This document shows, in pieces, positions 63,911-64,000 of a stretch of 64,000 nucleotides of DNA. The first letter of the stretch is position 1, and each line of letters starts with the position of its first letter. The notes under the pieces were generated by a model, which saw nothing but the letters and a program-made list of their open reading frames with translations, was not told the origin of the DNA and made no database searches. The DNA comes from Nitrospirota bacterium (GTDB lineage: Bacteria; Nitrospirota; Thermodesulfovibrionia; UBA6902). Location: positions 50,196 through 114,195 of the forward strand of contig JACRLN010000021.1 of the NCBI GenBank assembly GCA_016215115.1, written 5' to 3'. The translations under genes were made by a program, and so were the position numbers.

Positions 63911-64000
63911 TTAAACGAAGATACCTTCCAAGCCTGTCATATCATCAAACGTGCCTGCTAACCACATCTTGTTGGTAAAATTTCCTCTAAGCAGTGCCAT
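63911..64000 (-). CDS. C-terminal end of a gene read leftward (cut by window end)
   Basis: The frame is open to the window edge and ends TGLEGIFV then TAA at 63911. The 29 residues seen (MALLRGNFTNKMWLAGTF ...) have no recognisable domain. Whether it is a real gene is uncertain, since only 90 bases are visible. Confidence 0.35.
   Translation of the reverse strand: MALLRGNFTNKMWLAGTFDDMTGLEGIFV

Overview
The window is bacterial chromosome, about 60 intact protein genes and one tRNA, and it reads like a member of the Nitrospirota (Thermodesulfovibrionia-like). This placement is an inference. It rests on the mix of many multihaem cytochromes c, a NapAGHD nitrate reductase with an octahaem nitrite reductase, class II ribonucleotide reductase, a CooT-like protein, and the dense carpet of short palindromes with a GTCATTCCCG core that fill most intergenic gaps. 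No phage, insertion sequence with a transposase, CRISPR array or rRNA operon was seen.

Layout. 1-6969: a cut UMF1-type transporter, DUF116 protein, a PD-(D/E)XK-like protein, scpB, a periplasmic rhodanese, a chemoreceptor and a zinc-phospholipase-C-like protein. 7581-15643: a nitrate respiration block made of an octahaem nitrite reductase (CxxCK catalytic haem), a monohaem Reeler-like protein, napA, napG, napH and napD. 15706-18047: a response regulator and a histidine kinase with a haem-binding DUF3365 sensor, convergent with the nap genes. 18458-24000: EF-hand protein, a frameshifted secreted-protein remnant, a GC-rich CARDB protein, tRNA-Leu(CAG), a lipoprotein, a LysR regulator and MgtC. 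24172-35377: aspA, a PocR-GAF-GGDEF protein with an NTPase/anti-sigma-like fusion, then alr-tatA-mobA, hisS-divIVA and yggT-proC-yggS. 35451-42135: a second two-component pair, a TlpA-like protein with an in-frame UGA that looks like a selenoprotein, two M16 peptidases and an ankyrin lipoprotein. 42369-48926: an extracellular electron transfer cluster (MtrB/PioB-like porin and MtrA/DmsE-like decahaem cytochrome, divergent from a large decahaem surface cytochrome). 49232-64000: nrdJ, an ICMT-like methyltransferase, argB, trpC, lipoate ligase, cooT, fmdB, transketolase, a TPR protein, a small cytochrome c, an HD-GYP regulator, a GT5 glycogen synthase and a Gdt1/TMEM165 transporter.

How they fit. 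NapGH should pass quinol electrons to NapA (nitrate to nitrite), and the octahaem enzyme would take nitrite to ammonium, so the block encodes dissimilatory nitrate reduction to ammonium without NapB, NapC or NrfH nearby. MobA (molybdenum cofactor) and TatA (export of the Tat-signal proteins NapA and NapG) lie 15 kb away. The MtrAB-type conduit plus the surface cytochrome suggests a second electron route, to or from extracellular donors or acceptors.

The most notable points are: (1) the probable selenocysteine codon in the TlpA-like gene, replacing the first Cys of the CxxC motif and followed 10 nt later by a 17-nt hairpin that fits a bacterial SECIS; (2) three copies of a ~146-bp MITE-like element plus other TIR-bounded composites; (3) the same short repeats and 7-bp tandem repeats sitting in frame inside napG, napH, nrdJ, yggS and an M16 peptidase, where they encode protein sequence including most of a signal peptide.
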